DNA of 64,000 nucleotides from the NCBI RefSeq assembly GCF_011039135.1, contig NZ_JAAKEJ010000001.1, forward strand, positions 955,085-1,019,084, written 5' to 3'. Of the stretch, positions 1 through 10,023 are shown one piece after another. The first letter of the stretch is position 1. Each line of letters begins with the position of its first letter. Source of the stretch: Desulfovibrio sp. ZJ209 (GTDB taxonomy: Bacteria > Desulfobacterota > Desulfovibrionia > Desulfovibrionales > Desulfovibrionaceae). A program made the translations under genes and the position numbers. The notes below the pieces were generated by a model, which had not been told where the DNA came from, ran no database searches, and was given only the letters and a program-made list of their open reading frames with translations.

Positions 1-174
1 GAATCTCTGGTCTATAAATTCGCAAAATCTGCAATAGCTCATGGTTATATCGCCTCTTTCTTTGAAAGTACGATATATATCCAATTTCGGATAACCTGCG
101 AGGATTAACTTTTCAGTTTCCTCTTGCACTTTGATAAATTGTATGCGGGCAGCACCCCATTTCCATTTTCTCAT
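1..174 (-). CDS. TraK-family protein, 3' part outside the window
   Basis: The first 58 residues are visible; the gene runs off the left edge. The start ATG overlaps the stop of the upstream HTH gene (ATGA at 171-174), so the two are probably translationally coupled. The peptide is basic and Trp-rich at the start (MRKWKWGAARIQF), followed by a helical stretch and the segment GDITMSYCRFCEFI. That spacing resembles TraK-type proteins of conjugative plasmids, which bind near oriT. The call rests on this short similarity from memory, so a different small DNA-binding protein is possible. Partner and context (a replication-type HTH protein) support a mobile-element origin. Confidence 0.5.
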   Translation of the reverse strand, partial: MRKWKWGAARIQFIKVQEETEKLILAGYPKLDIYRTFKERGDITMSYCRFCEFIDQRF

Positions 175-1238
175 GCTAACGCCACCTCTCTTTGCCAGTT
201 ACGGAGAAAATCAAGAACGCCCATTCCAGGATTGCTTGGCACATCCTGAGCCCGTGGCGCTTTGCCTTGAACATGGAGTAAATGCCAAAGGCCCCACGCC
301 GGGCCAGAATTTCCGCACTCCGAAAAACACGACAGGAAGGCATCGAAAACCGGGCGCAGCCTTGCCGACTCTGCTCTTTGCCGGGCGGCGCGTTCTGCTT
401 CTTCTGCTTGTAGGCGGCTACAGAGCCTTAGGCGGCGTTCCTGGGAGATTTTTTCTTCTGGAGTGAACTGAACAGCGGCATCGAGGTTTTCATCGAGCCA
501 CCTACGGCCTTTGAGCCAGTTCACGCACTGGGGAATATAACGCCCATGCTCCTTGAGCCATTGGCCGCACACCTTGAATTTTTCCAGAACGCTTATCAGG
601 CTGGAGAGAACCGGGATATTTCCTTGCCGGTGAAGTTTGAACCAGACAGATCGCGCCAGCTCCTTCGCTTCCTTGCGCGGATAGGCGGCCCAAAATTTTT
701 CAAATTCCTGATTCACGGAAAAATAATTCCCACCCCCACCACGTTTTTTGACGTTCCCTGCATGGTCACTTTTGCCCAAGGGCTTAGGGGGGTAAGGGGG
801 GTTATTTGGTTTTAAATTCTTACAATTAAATTTGTAGCCATAATCTGCCCCGGAGCTGGGCTCTTCTGGATAGTCCGCGCCAGATTTTGACTTATCGTGG
901 CCAGATTCTCCGTGCCTGGGAGTATCATCCCTATCAATGGAATCAGATGCCCATGCAGGTCTCAAAAAATAGTATCTGCATACACCAAAACCGCCTTTCC
1001 CTACACGGATAAGGCCAACGATTTTAAGCTCATTCAAATAATTCTTGATGGAAGAAACACTACAGCAGATAAACTTTGCAAGTGTCGAATGTGTAGCCCA
1101 ACAAAAATTCTTATCACCAGCAAAATAAATCAGGGCATTATAAAGAACTTTTGCCCCCAGACTCAATTCGCACGACTTGAGAATTTGAATGGGCATGATA
1201 GGGCCGCGAATGTGCCCTTTTGGCGTGAAGGTGTCCAT
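171..1238 (-). CDS. Helix-turn-helix replication-initiator-like protein of a mobile element
   Basis: A 355-residue protein from the ATG at 1238, chosen because GAGGT lies about 8 nt upstream; an ATG-less longer reading to 1334 is not supported. The N-terminal 90 residues look like a winged-helix fold of plasmid or phage replication proteins (LGAKVLYNALIYFA, then a helix pair ending NYLNELKIVGLI). A low-complexity Gly/Ser/Pro linker follows, then a C-terminal block (FEKFWAAYPRKEAKELA, CVNWLKGRRWLDE) typical of phage or plasmid replisome-organiser proteins. Base composition is less GC-rich than the neighbouring core genes. It is coupled by ATGA overlap to the TraK-like gene. Function in element replication is inference from fold and context. 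Confidence 0.6.
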   Translation of the reverse strand: MDTFTPKGHIRGPIMPIQILKSCELSLGAKVLYNALIYFAGDKNFCWATHSTLAKFICCSVSSIKNYLNELKIVGLIRVGKGGFGVCRYYFLRPAWASDSIDRDDTPRHGESGHDKSKSGADYPEEPSSGADYGYKFNCKNLKPNNPPYPPKPLGKSDHAGNVKKRGGGGNYFSVNQEFEKFWAAYPRKEAKELARSVWFKLHRQGNIPVLSSLISVLEKFKVCGQWLKEHGRYIPQCVNWLKGRRWLDENLDAAVQFTPEEKISQERRLRLCSRLQAEEAERAARQRAESARLRPVFDAFLSCFSECGNSGPAWGLWHLLHVQGKAPRAQDVPSNPGMGVLDFLRNWQREVALA

Positions 1239-1316
1239 GTTCGCTACCTCGAACAGGCACGGAAAAAAGCGTAAAAAAGAGTCTGCGGAGCTTGACGCCG
1301 CTATGCCCTTGGGGCT

Positions 1317-1350
1317 AAGGTTTATCCGCAACATATTTGCGGACTACCTT
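1317..1350. promoter_or_regulatory. Operator-like dyad upstream of the HTH gene
   Basis: CCGCAA (1326-1331) and TTGCGG (1337-1342) form a perfect inverted repeat around CATAT, flanked by a second pair, AAGGT (1317-1321) and ACCTT (1346-1350). It lies about 80 bp upstream of the HTH gene start, a position suited to an autoregulatory operator. No binding protein is identified. Confidence 0.35.
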
Positions 1351-1360
1351 CCGCAGATGG

Positions 1361-1392
1361 CCCTCATAGCGCTAACTGTGAGGGCTTTTTTT
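1361..1392 (+). terminator. Rho-independent terminator-like hairpin
   Basis: A 9-bp stem (CCCTCATAG / CTGTGAGGG, one G-T pair) with a short loop is followed by a T-rich run (1386-1392). It is oriented for plus-strand transcription although no plus-strand gene is seen upstream, so it may be a remnant of an element that ended here or insulate the tRNA side. Confidence 0.55.
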
Positions 1393-1441
1393 CCGGCCTA
1401 TGCTATTTCCTCAAATACGCTCCTTGAAAAACGCGCTTTGA

Positions 1442-1585
1442 GCATTTGAGCGGCTGGCTCATCAGGCCGTGGAAACCGACACCACGACGACGCAGGCACT
1501 GGACGACAAAAGCGCCAGTGCCGCGTTTCGCCTTCGGTTGGATATGTTGCGCGGAAGTGGTGGAAGAATTGAAAAACTGGCTTAA
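1442..1585 (+). pseudogene. Short coding-like remnant without start codon
   Basis: An open stretch of 47 codons with coding-like composition (ERLAHQAVETDTTTTQALDD, then AAFRLRLDMLRG) ends at TAA 1583-1585 but has no ATG. A second frame continues with VVEELKNWLNSREDREETE to a stop near 1614, suggesting one protein tail broken by a frameshift. I do not recognise the family; a phage or plasmid protein tail is possible. The rest of 1239-1687 holds the dyad, the terminator and nothing else I can support. Confidence 0.25.
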
Positions 1586-1687
1586 CAGCCGGGAGGATCG
1601 GGAAGAAACGGAATAAAAAAATGCCCCAAACCGTGAAGCGTTAAAGCCGCACGGCTTGAGGCGGAGGGTTGGGCTAGCCTGAGAAAT

Positions 1688-1729
1688 GAAAAAACGCCGA
1701 ATCCCTTCAGAATGAAGGTTTTCAGCGTT
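1688..1729 (-). terminator. Terminator of the tRNA-Gln/tRNA-Glu operon
   Basis: On the minus strand, 11 nt after the encoded CCA of tRNA-Glu, an inner stem CCTTCA/TGAAGG and an outer stem AACGCTGAA/TTCGGCGTT are followed by a T run. This is a well-formed intrinsic terminator. Confidence 0.75.
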
Positions 1730-1739
1730 AATCTCTAGG

Positions 1740-1816
1740 TGGCGTCCCCAAGGGGATTTGAACCCCTGTTGACGGCGTGAAAGGCCGTTGTCCTGGGCCG
1801 ACTAGACGATGGGGAC
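1740..1816 (-). tRNA. tRNA-Glu (UUC)
   Basis: The minus strand folds into a cloverleaf: acceptor GTCCCCA pairs with TGGGGAC, the T arm contains GGTTCAAATCC, and the anticodon loop CTTTCAC gives anticodon TTC. Discriminator G and CCA are encoded (CCA at 1742-1740). It is the second gene of a tRNA operon, 4 nt after tRNA-Gln. tRNA genes of this kind are common integration targets, and mobile-element genes lie directly beyond its 3' end. Confidence 0.95.
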
Positions 1817-1820
1817 ATGA

Positions 1821-1895
1821 TGGCTGGGTTGCAAGGACTCGAACCTTGATTAGCGGAGCCAGAATCCGCCGTCCTGCCAATTGAACGACAACCCA
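1821..1895 (-). tRNA. tRNA-Gln (CUG)
   Basis: The minus strand gives acceptor TGGGTTG paired with CAACCCA, T-arm GGTTCGAGTCC and anticodon loop TTCTGGC, anticodon CTG. The 3' CCA is encoded at 1823-1821. It is the first gene of the operon, 10 nt downstream of the predicted transcription start. Confidence 0.95.
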
Positions 1896-1911
1896 GTGCT
1901 TGCGAAGCAGG

Positions 1912-1940
1912 ATACTAGGACCACAGGCACAGGATGTCAA
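1912..1940 (-). promoter_or_regulatory. Sigma70 promoter of the tRNA operon
   Basis: The minus strand carries a perfect -35 TTGACA (1940-1935), a 17-bp spacer and -10 TAGTAT (1917-1912), placing the start about 10 nt before tRNA-Gln. The rest of the 1896-2196 interval shows no further gene or clear signal. Confidence 0.85.
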
Positions 1941-2196
1941 GCAGATTTTCTCAAATGGCGAATATCGCCCACTCCCCAAGCAAACAATCGGAAGAGGGTA
2001 CGTTGCGCGAGGGAGCATGGGCGTGGATAAGTGGCGGCCACATGGCCGCCCCCAGCCCCGCGCGCTGTGCTGCTCCCGATGACTACTCGCTCCGCACAAC
2101 TCCGCCGGGAGGCAGCGTCCCCGGGCTTGCGCTGATACGCGATTTCCGGGTATCACAGTCCCGCGGCGGACTTCCGCGCAGGAGCTCAGAGCGGCA

Positions 2197-3255
2197 ATGA
2201 ACGAACAGGTGCGCCATTTTTTGCGCGAGGCTGGGCCCGTGCTCTGCCTGGATATTGGCAGCGGCACGCAAAAGGCCCTGCTTGCCCGCGCCGGCCAGGG
2301 ATGCGCCAACTGGCCCCGGTGGCTCCTGCCCTCCCCAGCGCGGCTGGTGGCCCAGCGCATCCGCGAGCTCACCATGCTCCGCTGCGGCGTCTGGCTCGCC
2401 GGCGGCATCATGGGCAACGGCTTCCTTGATGCGCTCCGCGCGCACCTTGGCGCTGGGCTGCCCACCTCCGCCACGGCCTCCGCCTCCCGCGCCATTGACG
2501 CAGACCCGGAGGCCGTCCGCGCCCTTGGCGTCACCATAACCGAGACCTGCCCCGCCGACTGCGTGCCAGTCCATCTTGAGGATTTTTCGCCCGAATTCTG
2601 GCAGGGCCTGCTGCGCCTCTCCGCCCTTCCCCAGCCGCACCTCATTCTCGCGGCCGCGCAGGATGACGCCAGCCACGCCGGCGCGCCGCGCGACACCCGC
2701 ATGAAGGACTGGACCGTCCTGCTCACGTCCGACGCCGACCCCACCCGCTGGATCTACGCCCAGGCGCCCGCCACGCTGCGGCGCCTGCACGCGCTCCAGC
2801 AAAAGACCGGCGGCCCGGTGGCCGACACGGCAACCTGCGCCATTCTCGGCGCGCTCTGCGACGAAAGTGTGCTCGAGCGCAGCTTCCGCGAGGGCATCAC
2901 CATTGTCAGCGTCGGCAACGAGCACACGTTCGCCGCCCTCGTCTACCAGGGCCACGTCTGCGGACTCTACGAGCACCATACCGACGGCCGCGAGCTGCCG
3001 CTCCTGCTGGATGATTTGCACCAGCTCCGGCTGCGCTGGCTCCCGCCCGAGAACGTGCACGCCAGCGGCGGCCACGGCACGGCCTTTGGCGCCCAATGCG
3101 AGGCGGCGGGCAGTTTTGCGCCCACTTATCTTTTGGGGGCCCGGCGCAGCCTGCTCGCCGGGCACGGGCGCGACATCGCTCCTCACGGCGACATGCCCCA
3201 TGCCGGCTGCTTCGGAATCCTCCACGGTTGGGCGCACGCGCGCCCCCACTCCTGA
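2197..3255 (+). CDS. DUF1786 family protein
   Basis: A 352-residue protein with an N-terminal nucleotide-binding-like motif LCLDIGSGTQKALL, typical of the DUF1786 family, whose members have been loosely annotated as pyruvate-formate-lyase-activating-like proteins without radical-SAM evidence. A second Gly-containing block (ITIVSVGNEHTFAALVYQG) and ASGGHGTAFG fit the ASKHA-like fold seen in this family. No CxxxCxxC motif is present, so it is not a radical-SAM enzyme. A GGAG lies 12 nt before the ATG, a weak spacing. It is followed 33 nt later by a PaaK-type ligase, probably in one transcript. The biochemical role is unknown. Confidence 0.75.
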   Translation: MNEQVRHFLREAGPVLCLDIGSGTQKALLARAGQGCANWPRWLLPSPARLVAQRIRELTMLRCGVWLAGGIMGNGFLDALRAHLGAGLPTSATASASRAIDADPEAVRALGVTITETCPADCVPVHLEDFSPEFWQGLLRLSALPQPHLILAAAQDDASHAGAPRDTRMKDWTVLLTSDADPTRWIYAQAPATLRRLHALQQKTGGPVADTATCAILGALCDESVLERSFREGITIVSVGNEHTFAALVYQGHVCGLYEHHTDGRELPLLLDDLHQLRLRWLPPENVHASGGHGTAFGAQCEAAGSFAPTYLLGARRSLLAGHGRDIAPHGDMPHAGCFGILHGWAHARPHS

Positions 3256-3288
3256 CGCGGCTTGCCGCCCACCTTTAAAGGACGACCG

Positions 3289-4587
3289 ATGGACGTTTTT
3301 GACCCTGCCGAACTCTGGACACGGGATCACATCGCCGCCACCCAGCTGACGCGCCTGCGCAGCACCATCGCCCGGGCGCGGCGCTGCGATTTCTACCGCC
3401 GGCGCCTGGACGAGGCCGGCATCGACGCCAGAAACATCCACAGCCTCGACGATCTTGCGCGCATCCCCTTCACCACCAAGGACGACCTGCGCGCCCAGTA
3501 CCCCACGGGCCTTTTGTGCGTGCCGCAAAGCGAGATCGTGCGCATGCACTGCTCGAGCGGCACCACGGGCTCGCCGGTGGCCATCTGCCACACGCAGAAC
3601 GACATCAATTCCTGGGCCGACCTCATGGCCCGCTGCATGTATATGGTGGGGGTGCGGCGCGAGGATGTGTTCCAGAACATGTCGGGCTACGGCCTGTTCA
3701 CCGGCGGCCTCGGCATCCATTTCGGCGCCGAGCGCCTCGGCTGCATGACCATCCCGGCGGGCGCGGGCAATTCCCGCCGGCAGATCAAGCTCGCCAAGGA
3801 TTTCCGCACCACGGTGGCGCACATCCTGCCCTCCTACGCGCTCATCCTGGGCGAGCATCTGCGCAGCATGGGCGAAGACCCGCGGGACTTCCCCCTGCGC
3901 ATCGCGCTCGTGGGCGCCGAGCCCTATACCGAAGAGTTCCGCCGCCGCATCGAGGATCTGTTCGCCATGAAGGCCTATAATTCCTACGGCCTCTCGGAGA
4001 TGAACGGCCCGGGCGTGGGCTTCGAGTGCCTGGCGCAGGACGGCCTTCACATCTGGGAGGACGCCTACATCCCCGAAATCGTCGACCCGGCCACGGGCAA
4101 GCCCGTGCCGGACGGCGAGGTGGGCGAGCTCGTGATGACGAGCCTCTGCCGCGAGGGCATGCCCATCCTGCGCTACCGCACGCGCGACCTCACCCGCTTC
4201 CTCCCCGGGAGCTGCGCCTGCGGGCGCCGCCACCGCCGCATGGACCGCATCCTCGGCCGCGCGGACGACATGTTCATCGTCAAGGGCGTCAATATCTACC
4301 CCATGCAGATCGAGGAGGTCATCATGACCTTCCCCGAAGTGGGGCAGAGTTATCTCATCCTGCTGGAAAACAACGGCTTCGGCGACGTGATGCGCGTGCA
4401 GGTGGAGATCCGCGACGAGTATTTCGTGGAGGACATGCGCGTGCTCCACAACCTGCAAAAGGTCATCGCCCAGCGCCTGCGCGACGAGATACTGGTCACG
4501 CCCAGCGTGGAACTCGTGGAGAGCAACAGCCTGCCGCGCACCGAGGGCAAGGCCGTGCGCGTGCGCGACCTGCGCGAAAAGAAATAA
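3289..4587 (+). CDS. Phenylacetate-CoA ligase family (PaaK-type AMP-forming ligase)
   Basis: A 432-residue adenylate-forming enzyme of the PaaK family, expected to activate an aryl or acyl acid with ATP and transfer it to CoA. The ATP-binding motif SSGTTGSPVAI is near residue 90, YNSYGLSEMNGPG near 230, and a C-terminal AMP-ligase lid follows from about 330. The start at 3289 is preferred over the in-frame ATG at 3262 because AAAGGA lies 7 nt upstream. Length is normal for PaaK (about 430). In sulfate reducers several paralogues act on aryl acids of unknown identity, so the substrate is unassigned. It precedes the DUF456 gene by 3 nt. Confidence 0.88.
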   Translation: MDVFDPAELWTRDHIAATQLTRLRSTIARARRCDFYRRRLDEAGIDARNIHSLDDLARIPFTTKDDLRAQYPTGLLCVPQSEIVRMHCSSGTTGSPVAICHTQNDINSWADLMARCMYMVGVRREDVFQNMSGYGLFTGGLGIHFGAERLGCMTIPAGAGNSRRQIKLAKDFRTTVAHILPSYALILGEHLRSMGEDPRDFPLRIALVGAEPYTEEFRRRIEDLFAMKAYNSYGLSEMNGPGVGFECLAQDGLHIWEDAYIPEIVDPATGKPVPDGEVGELVMTSLCREGMPILRYRTRDLTRFLPGSCACGRRHRRMDRILGRADDMFIVKGVNIYPMQIEEVIMTFPEVGQSYLILLENNGFGDVMRVQVEIRDEYFVEDMRVLHNLQKVIAQRLRDEILVTPSVELVESNSLPRTEGKAVRVRDLREKK

Positions 4588-4590
4588 GCC

Positions 4591-5193
4591 ATGGAGTTTT
4601 TCCCCTTTGCGCCGCTTTTGGCGGGGGCCTTTCTTGCGCTCCTCTGCCTCGTGCTCTTTCTCAATATCTTCGGGCTGCCGGCCAACTGGATCATCCTGGG
4701 CCTCGTGGCCCTCTGGAAGCTGGTCATGCCCGCGCAGGGCGCGCTCGACGCCTGGTTCTGGGCCGGCATGGTGGCCTTCGCCCTGCTTGGCGAGGCGCTG
4801 GAACTGGGCGTGCAGGTGCTCAAGGCCCGGCACTACGGCTCCAGTTCTTCCGGCACCTTCGCGGGCATGGTGGGCGCCTTCGTGGGCGCCATCCTGCTGG
4901 CGCCGCTCTTCTGGGGGCTGGGGGCGCTCCTGGGCGCCCTCGCCGGCGCGTGGCTCGGCTGCTACGCCATGGAGATCGCCCGGGGGCGCCCCTCGGGCGA
5001 GGCCATGAACGCGGCCATGGGCGCCATGATGGGCCGCTTTTTGGGCACTGTCTGCAAATGCGGCACCGGCGCGGCCATGATCGCCCTCACCGCGCACCAC
5101 ATCTGGCCCGAGGCCATGGAGATGGGCCCCTCCGGCGAGGCGCCGGCGGAAGTGGTGCGCCTCTTCCTGCATGCCGCAGCGGCCTGCTGCTGA
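4591..5193 (+). CDS. DUF456 integral membrane protein
   Basis: A 200-residue hydrophobic protein with about five membrane segments rich in Gly and Ala, separated by short polar loops. The organisation, including GLPANWIILGLVALWKLV and glycine-zipper-like stretches around residues 90-130, matches the DUF456 family. No catalytic motif is visible and the function is unknown. It sits 3 nt after the PaaK-type ligase and its 3' end overlaps trmJ by 23 nt, so the set is probably one operon. Confidence 0.8.
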   Translation: MEFFPFAPLLAGAFLALLCLVLFLNIFGLPANWIILGLVALWKLVMPAQGALDAWFWAGMVAFALLGEALELGVQVLKARHYGSSSSGTFAGMVGAFVGAILLAPLFWGLGALLGALAGAWLGCYAMEIARGRPSGEAMNAAMGAMMGRFLGTVCKCGTGAAMIALTAHHIWPEAMEMGPSGEAPAEVVRLFLHAAAACC

Positions 5194-5971
5194 GGCCTCC
5201 GTGCTGCTCGATACCGTTGAAGTCGTCCTTGTGCGGACGCGCTTTCCTGAAAATATCGGCATGGCCGCGCGGGCCTGCGCCAACATGGGCTGCCCCTGCC
5301 TCTGCCTCGTGGCGCCGGAGCGCTGGGACATCGCAAAAGCGCGGCCGCTGGCGACGCCCAAGGGGCTGCCCGTGCTGGAACACATCCGCGTGGCCCCAAG
5401 CCTTGCGGAAGCCGTGGCAAAGAGCCGCCTTGTGCTGGGCACCACGGCGCGCCTTGGTGGCTGGCGCAAGAGCGTGCTCACCGCCGACCAGGCGGGCAGC
5501 GTCACGGCAGGGGCCGTGCGCGCCGGGGAGCGCGTTTCGCTGGTCTTCGGCTCCGAAGACCGGGGTCTTTCCAATGAGGAATCCCTGCTCTGCCAGCGCC
5601 TCGTCACCATCCCAACAGCCGGGGAGGCGAGCTCGCTCAATCTCGCGCAGGCGGTGCTCATCGTGCTCTATGAATGCGCCCGCGCGCTGCGGGGCAGGGA
5701 TATGGAGGGGGAAGCGCCCTCCGGGGAGGATACGCCCCGCACCGGCGCCCGGGGCATCACCGCCGCCGAGCAGGAACGGCTCATGGCACATTTCAAGGCC
5801 ATGCTCCTCGCGCTGGACGTGCTGCGCGGCGACAACCCGGAGTATTTTCTTTTGCCGTGGCGCAGGCTTTTCGGGCGCGCGCGGCTCAGGCGGCACGAGT
5901 ATGACGCGCTCATGGGCCTGTGCCGCCAGGTGCGCAACAAACTGGAAACAGGGCAGAACGGCCAAGGCTGA
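5171..5971 (+). CDS. trmJ: TrmJ-type tRNA (Cm32/Um32) methyltransferase, SpoU family
   Basis: A 266-residue SPOUT methyltransferase. Motif 1 is TRFPENIGMAARACANMG, motif 2 LVFGSEDRGLSNEE, and motif 3 PTAGEASSLNLAQAV, which together form the knotted SAM site of the TrmH/TrmJ group. The order and the C-terminal helical extension fit TrmJ, which methylates ribose at position 32 of tRNA. The start overlaps the end of the DUF456 gene. Other SpoU members (TrmH, RlmB) are less likely because the N-terminal motif begins almost at residue 15, with no substrate-binding domain ahead of it. Confidence 0.82.
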   Translation: MPQRPAAEASVLLDTVEVVLVRTRFPENIGMAARACANMGCPCLCLVAPERWDIAKARPLATPKGLPVLEHIRVAPSLAEAVAKSRLVLGTTARLGGWRKSVLTADQAGSVTAGAVRAGERVSLVFGSEDRGLSNEESLLCQRLVTIPTAGEASSLNLAQAVLIVLYECARALRGRDMEGEAPSGEDTPRTGARGITAAEQERLMAHFKAMLLALDVLRGDNPEYFLLPWRRLFGRARLRRHEYDALMGLCRQVRNKLETGQNGQG

Positions 5972-6082
5972 AACGGGCTCCACGCACTCACATTCTCAGC
6001 ATCCCGCCATGGGCATCGGTGTGTTCCGCATGCTCGCCGCAGTGCACCGGCACATGCGCACATTCGCTCCCAGTGACAGCTT

Positions 6083-7779
<1,697 letters not shown>

Positions 7780-7839
7780 TCTCCAGCACTCCTTCTCATT
7801 GGTTCAGGCACACACCGTCAACTTGATCACGGAAATACG

Positions 7840-7862
7840 AAAAAACCCGTGATCAGTCACAG
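7840..7862 (-). terminator. Terminator downstream of ychF
   Basis: On the minus strand a 6-bp stem CTGTGA/TCACGG with loop CTGA is followed by G and TTTTTT, 58 nt after the ychF stop. A larger inverted repeat (TGATCACGG at 7824-7832 and CCGTGATCA at 7847-7855) overlaps it and could be an alternative fold. Confidence 0.5.
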
Positions 7863-7920
7863 TAATGTACGACAGTCAGCTTTAAGGCGAGTCCACCGCC
7901 AGTGGAAGTCTTCCCTTCCA

Positions 7921-9024
7921 TCAGACATTGAAGAGAAAGTGCATGACATCCCCGTCCCGCACCACATAGTCCTTGCCTTCCACGCGCAGGACGCCGTCGG
8001 CCCGGCAGGCCGCCTCGCTCGCGTGGCTCATGTAGTCATCGTAGGAGATGACCTCGGCGCGGATGAAGCCGCGCTCGAAATCCGTATGGATGACGCCCGC
8101 GGCCTGCGGGGCCTTCCAGCCCTTGCGGATGGTCCAGGCGCGCACCTCGTCCGGCCCGGCGGTAAAATAGCTCGCGAGGCCCAGAGTGGCATAGCCCGTG
8201 CGGATGATGCGCCCGAGCCCGTCCTCCTCCACGCCATAGGAGGCCAAAAGTTCCGCCTGCTCCTCTTCGGGCAGGCCCTGCAATTCCTCCTCAAGGCGCG
8301 CGCAGATGCGGGCGAAGCCGGCGCCCCGCGCCTCGGCGAGCTCGCGCAGCTTTTCGGAGTGGGCATTGCCCTCGGCCACGCTCTCCTCGTCCACATTGGC
8401 GCAATAGATGACCGGCTTGGCCGTGAGCAGACCGAGCTCGCGCCAGGAGGCGAGAAAGGCGTCCGCGCCTTCAGGCAGGGGAAAGGTGGAGGCCGGCTTG
8501 CCCGCATTGAGGTGCGCGAGCAGCTGCTCCATGATGTCGGCCGATGCCCTGGCCTCCTTGCTGCCCTTGGCGGCCTTGCGCAGCCGCTCGAGCCGCTTTT
8601 CCACGCTTTCGATGTCCGCCAGCAAAAGCTCGGTCTCGATGGTCTCCACATCGCGCAGCGGGTCCACGCTACCGTCCACATGGACGATGTTCTCATCCTC
8701 AAAGCAGCGCGCCACCTGCACGATGGCCGCGCACTCGCGGATATTGCCGAGGAACTGGTTGCCCAGGCCTTCGCCCTTGCTGGCCCCGCGTACGAGGCCC
8801 GCGATGTCGATGAAGTCCACCTGGGCGTGGATGGTGCGCTGGGGCGTGACCTTGCGCGACAGGGCGTCCACGCGCGCGTCGGGCACGGCCACGGTGGCCT
8901 TGTTGGGCTCGATGGTGCAGAAGGGATAGTTGGCCGCCTGCGCGTTCTGGGCCTTGGTGAGGGCGTTGAAAAGCGTGGACTTGCCCACATTGGGCAGGCC
9001 GACGATACCGATGCTCAGTGCCAT
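7921..9024 (-). CDS. ychF: Redox-regulated ATPase/GTPase YchF (Obg family)
   Basis: A 367-residue Obg-family P-loop NTPase. G1 is GLPNVGKST at residues 8-16, G3 DIAGLVRGASKGEGLGNQFL, and the ATP-type NxxE site is NVDEE in place of NKxD, which is why YchF prefers ATP. A coiled-coil insertion follows and the C-terminal TGS-like domain ends with VRDGDVMHFLFNV. It binds ribosomes and responds to oxidative conditions in other bacteria. The start is supported by AGGAG 5 nt upstream. It is monocistronic, with its own promoter and terminator. Confidence 0.95.
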   Translation of the reverse strand: MALSIGIVGLPNVGKSTLFNALTKAQNAQAANYPFCTIEPNKATVAVPDARVDALSRKVTPQRTIHAQVDFIDIAGLVRGASKGEGLGNQFLGNIRECAAIVQVARCFEDENIVHVDGSVDPLRDVETIETELLLADIESVEKRLERLRKAAKGSKEARASADIMEQLLAHLNAGKPASTFPLPEGADAFLASWRELGLLTAKPVIYCANVDEESVAEGNAHSEKLRELAEARGAGFARICARLEEELQGLPEEEQAELLASYGVEEDGLGRIIRTGYATLGLASYFTAGPDEVRAWTIRKGWKAPQAAGVIHTDFERGFIRAEVISYDDYMSHASEAACRADGVLRVEGKDYVVRDGDVMHFLFNV

Positions 9025-9083
9025 GGCGACTCCTGTGCCTGTTCGTTGGAGGTCCTTGCGTTGCGCGGGGCGCTACCGGCCCC

Positions 9084-9112
9084 TTGGTAGGGAAAGAACG
9101 GCCCACTGTCAA
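9084..9112 (-). promoter_or_regulatory. Promoter of ychF
   Basis: Minus-strand TTGACA (9112-9107), 17-bp spacer, TACCAA (9089-9084), 60 nt before the ychF start. The -35 is perfect, the -10 weak. Confidence 0.5.
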
Positions 9113-9264
9113 TGGGCTGCGCCGCCCGGGCGCCCTTGCCGCGCTCACGCCTCTCCCTCGCGTGCTTGCAATCGCCGCGCCCTCGGGTATGCTTGGCGAG
9201 ATGCCGGGGCGCAGCCCGCAAAACACCCGCAAAACAAGGGCCGCGCCCGGCAAGGACAGCGCCA

Positions 9265-10023
9265 ATGCCCTTCACTTATCCGCTTTTTCTCTCCCTTGAG
9301 GGCGAGCATTGCCTTGTGGCCGGCCTCGGCGAGGTGGGCCGGCGCAAGCTCGCCGCTGTGCTCGCGGCCGGCGTGGGCTCGGTGCTCGCGCTGGAGAACG
9401 GCTTGCCTGGGGTGGCGGGTGGTGGTGCCGGCGACGATGAACTCGCAGGGCTGTGCGCCGACCCACGGGTGCGCCTCGAGCGGCGCGCCTGCACGGCGGC
9501 GGATGTGGGCAGCGCCCGCCTGGTCTTTGCCGCAACCTCCGACGCGCGGGAAAATGCGCGCATCGCCGCCCTGTGCCGCGAGGCCGGCGTGCTCTGCAAT
9601 TGCGCGAGCGCGCCTGAACTGGGGTCCTTCGCCGTGCCGGCCGTGGCGCGCGCGGGCGAGCTTCGCGCCGCCCTCTCCACCGGCGGGGCGAGCCCGGCGC
9701 TCACCCGCATCCTGCGCCGCGAGCTCGAGTCGTGGCTCGCGCCGCGCGCGGCGCTCGCGCGCTTTCTCGGGCGCTTGCGGCCCCTTGTCCTTGCCATGGG
9801 GGCGGATACGCGGCACAATGGCCAACTGTTCCGCAAAGTGGCGGCTTCACCCCTCGGGGACTGGCTCGCCGCTGGCGACCTTGCCCGCTGCCGCGCCTGG
9901 CTCGAGCGGGAGCTGCCGACCGCGCTGGCCGTGCAGGCCCTGCCGCTTCTGGACGGGACGGCGGATGCCCACACGGAGATGCCCCGCAGCGGCAGTGACG
10001 GAGAAACGCATGAGTTTTGCTGA
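9265..10023 (+). CDS. Precorrin-2 dehydrogenase/sirohydrochlorin ferrochelatase-type protein
   Basis: A 252-residue protein with an N-terminal NAD-binding motif VAGLGEVGRRKLAAVL and the region ATSDARENARIAALCREAGVLCN, characteristic of the CysG N-terminal/Met8 fold that oxidises precorrin-2 to sirohydrochlorin. The following SPALTRILRRELE is the usual dimerisation segment. The start at 9265 (MPFTYPLFLSL) is chosen because AAGGA precedes it and the longer reading is low-complexity. It leads an operon with HemX/CcsA-like, hemA and tilS, linking it to siroheme and alternative haem synthesis from sirohydrochlorin. Whether it also chelates iron is not visible. Confidence 0.85.
   Translation: MPFTYPLFLSLEGEHCLVAGLGEVGRRKLAAVLAAGVGSVLALENGLPGVAGGGAGDDELAGLCADPRVRLERRACTAADVGSARLVFAATSDARENARIAALCREAGVLCNCASAPELGSFAVPAVARAGELRAALSTGGASPALTRILRRELESWLAPRAALARFLGRLRPLVLAMGADTRHNGQLFRKVAASPLGDWLAAGDLARCRAWLERELPTALAVQALPLLDGTADAHTEMPRSGSDGETHEFC

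Noticed and set aside
2083..5661. A 1192-residue minus-strand open frame
   Set aside because: It lies opposite four well-supported plus-strand genes, is rich in Arg/Ala/Gly/His with no domain, and is a by-product of high GC.
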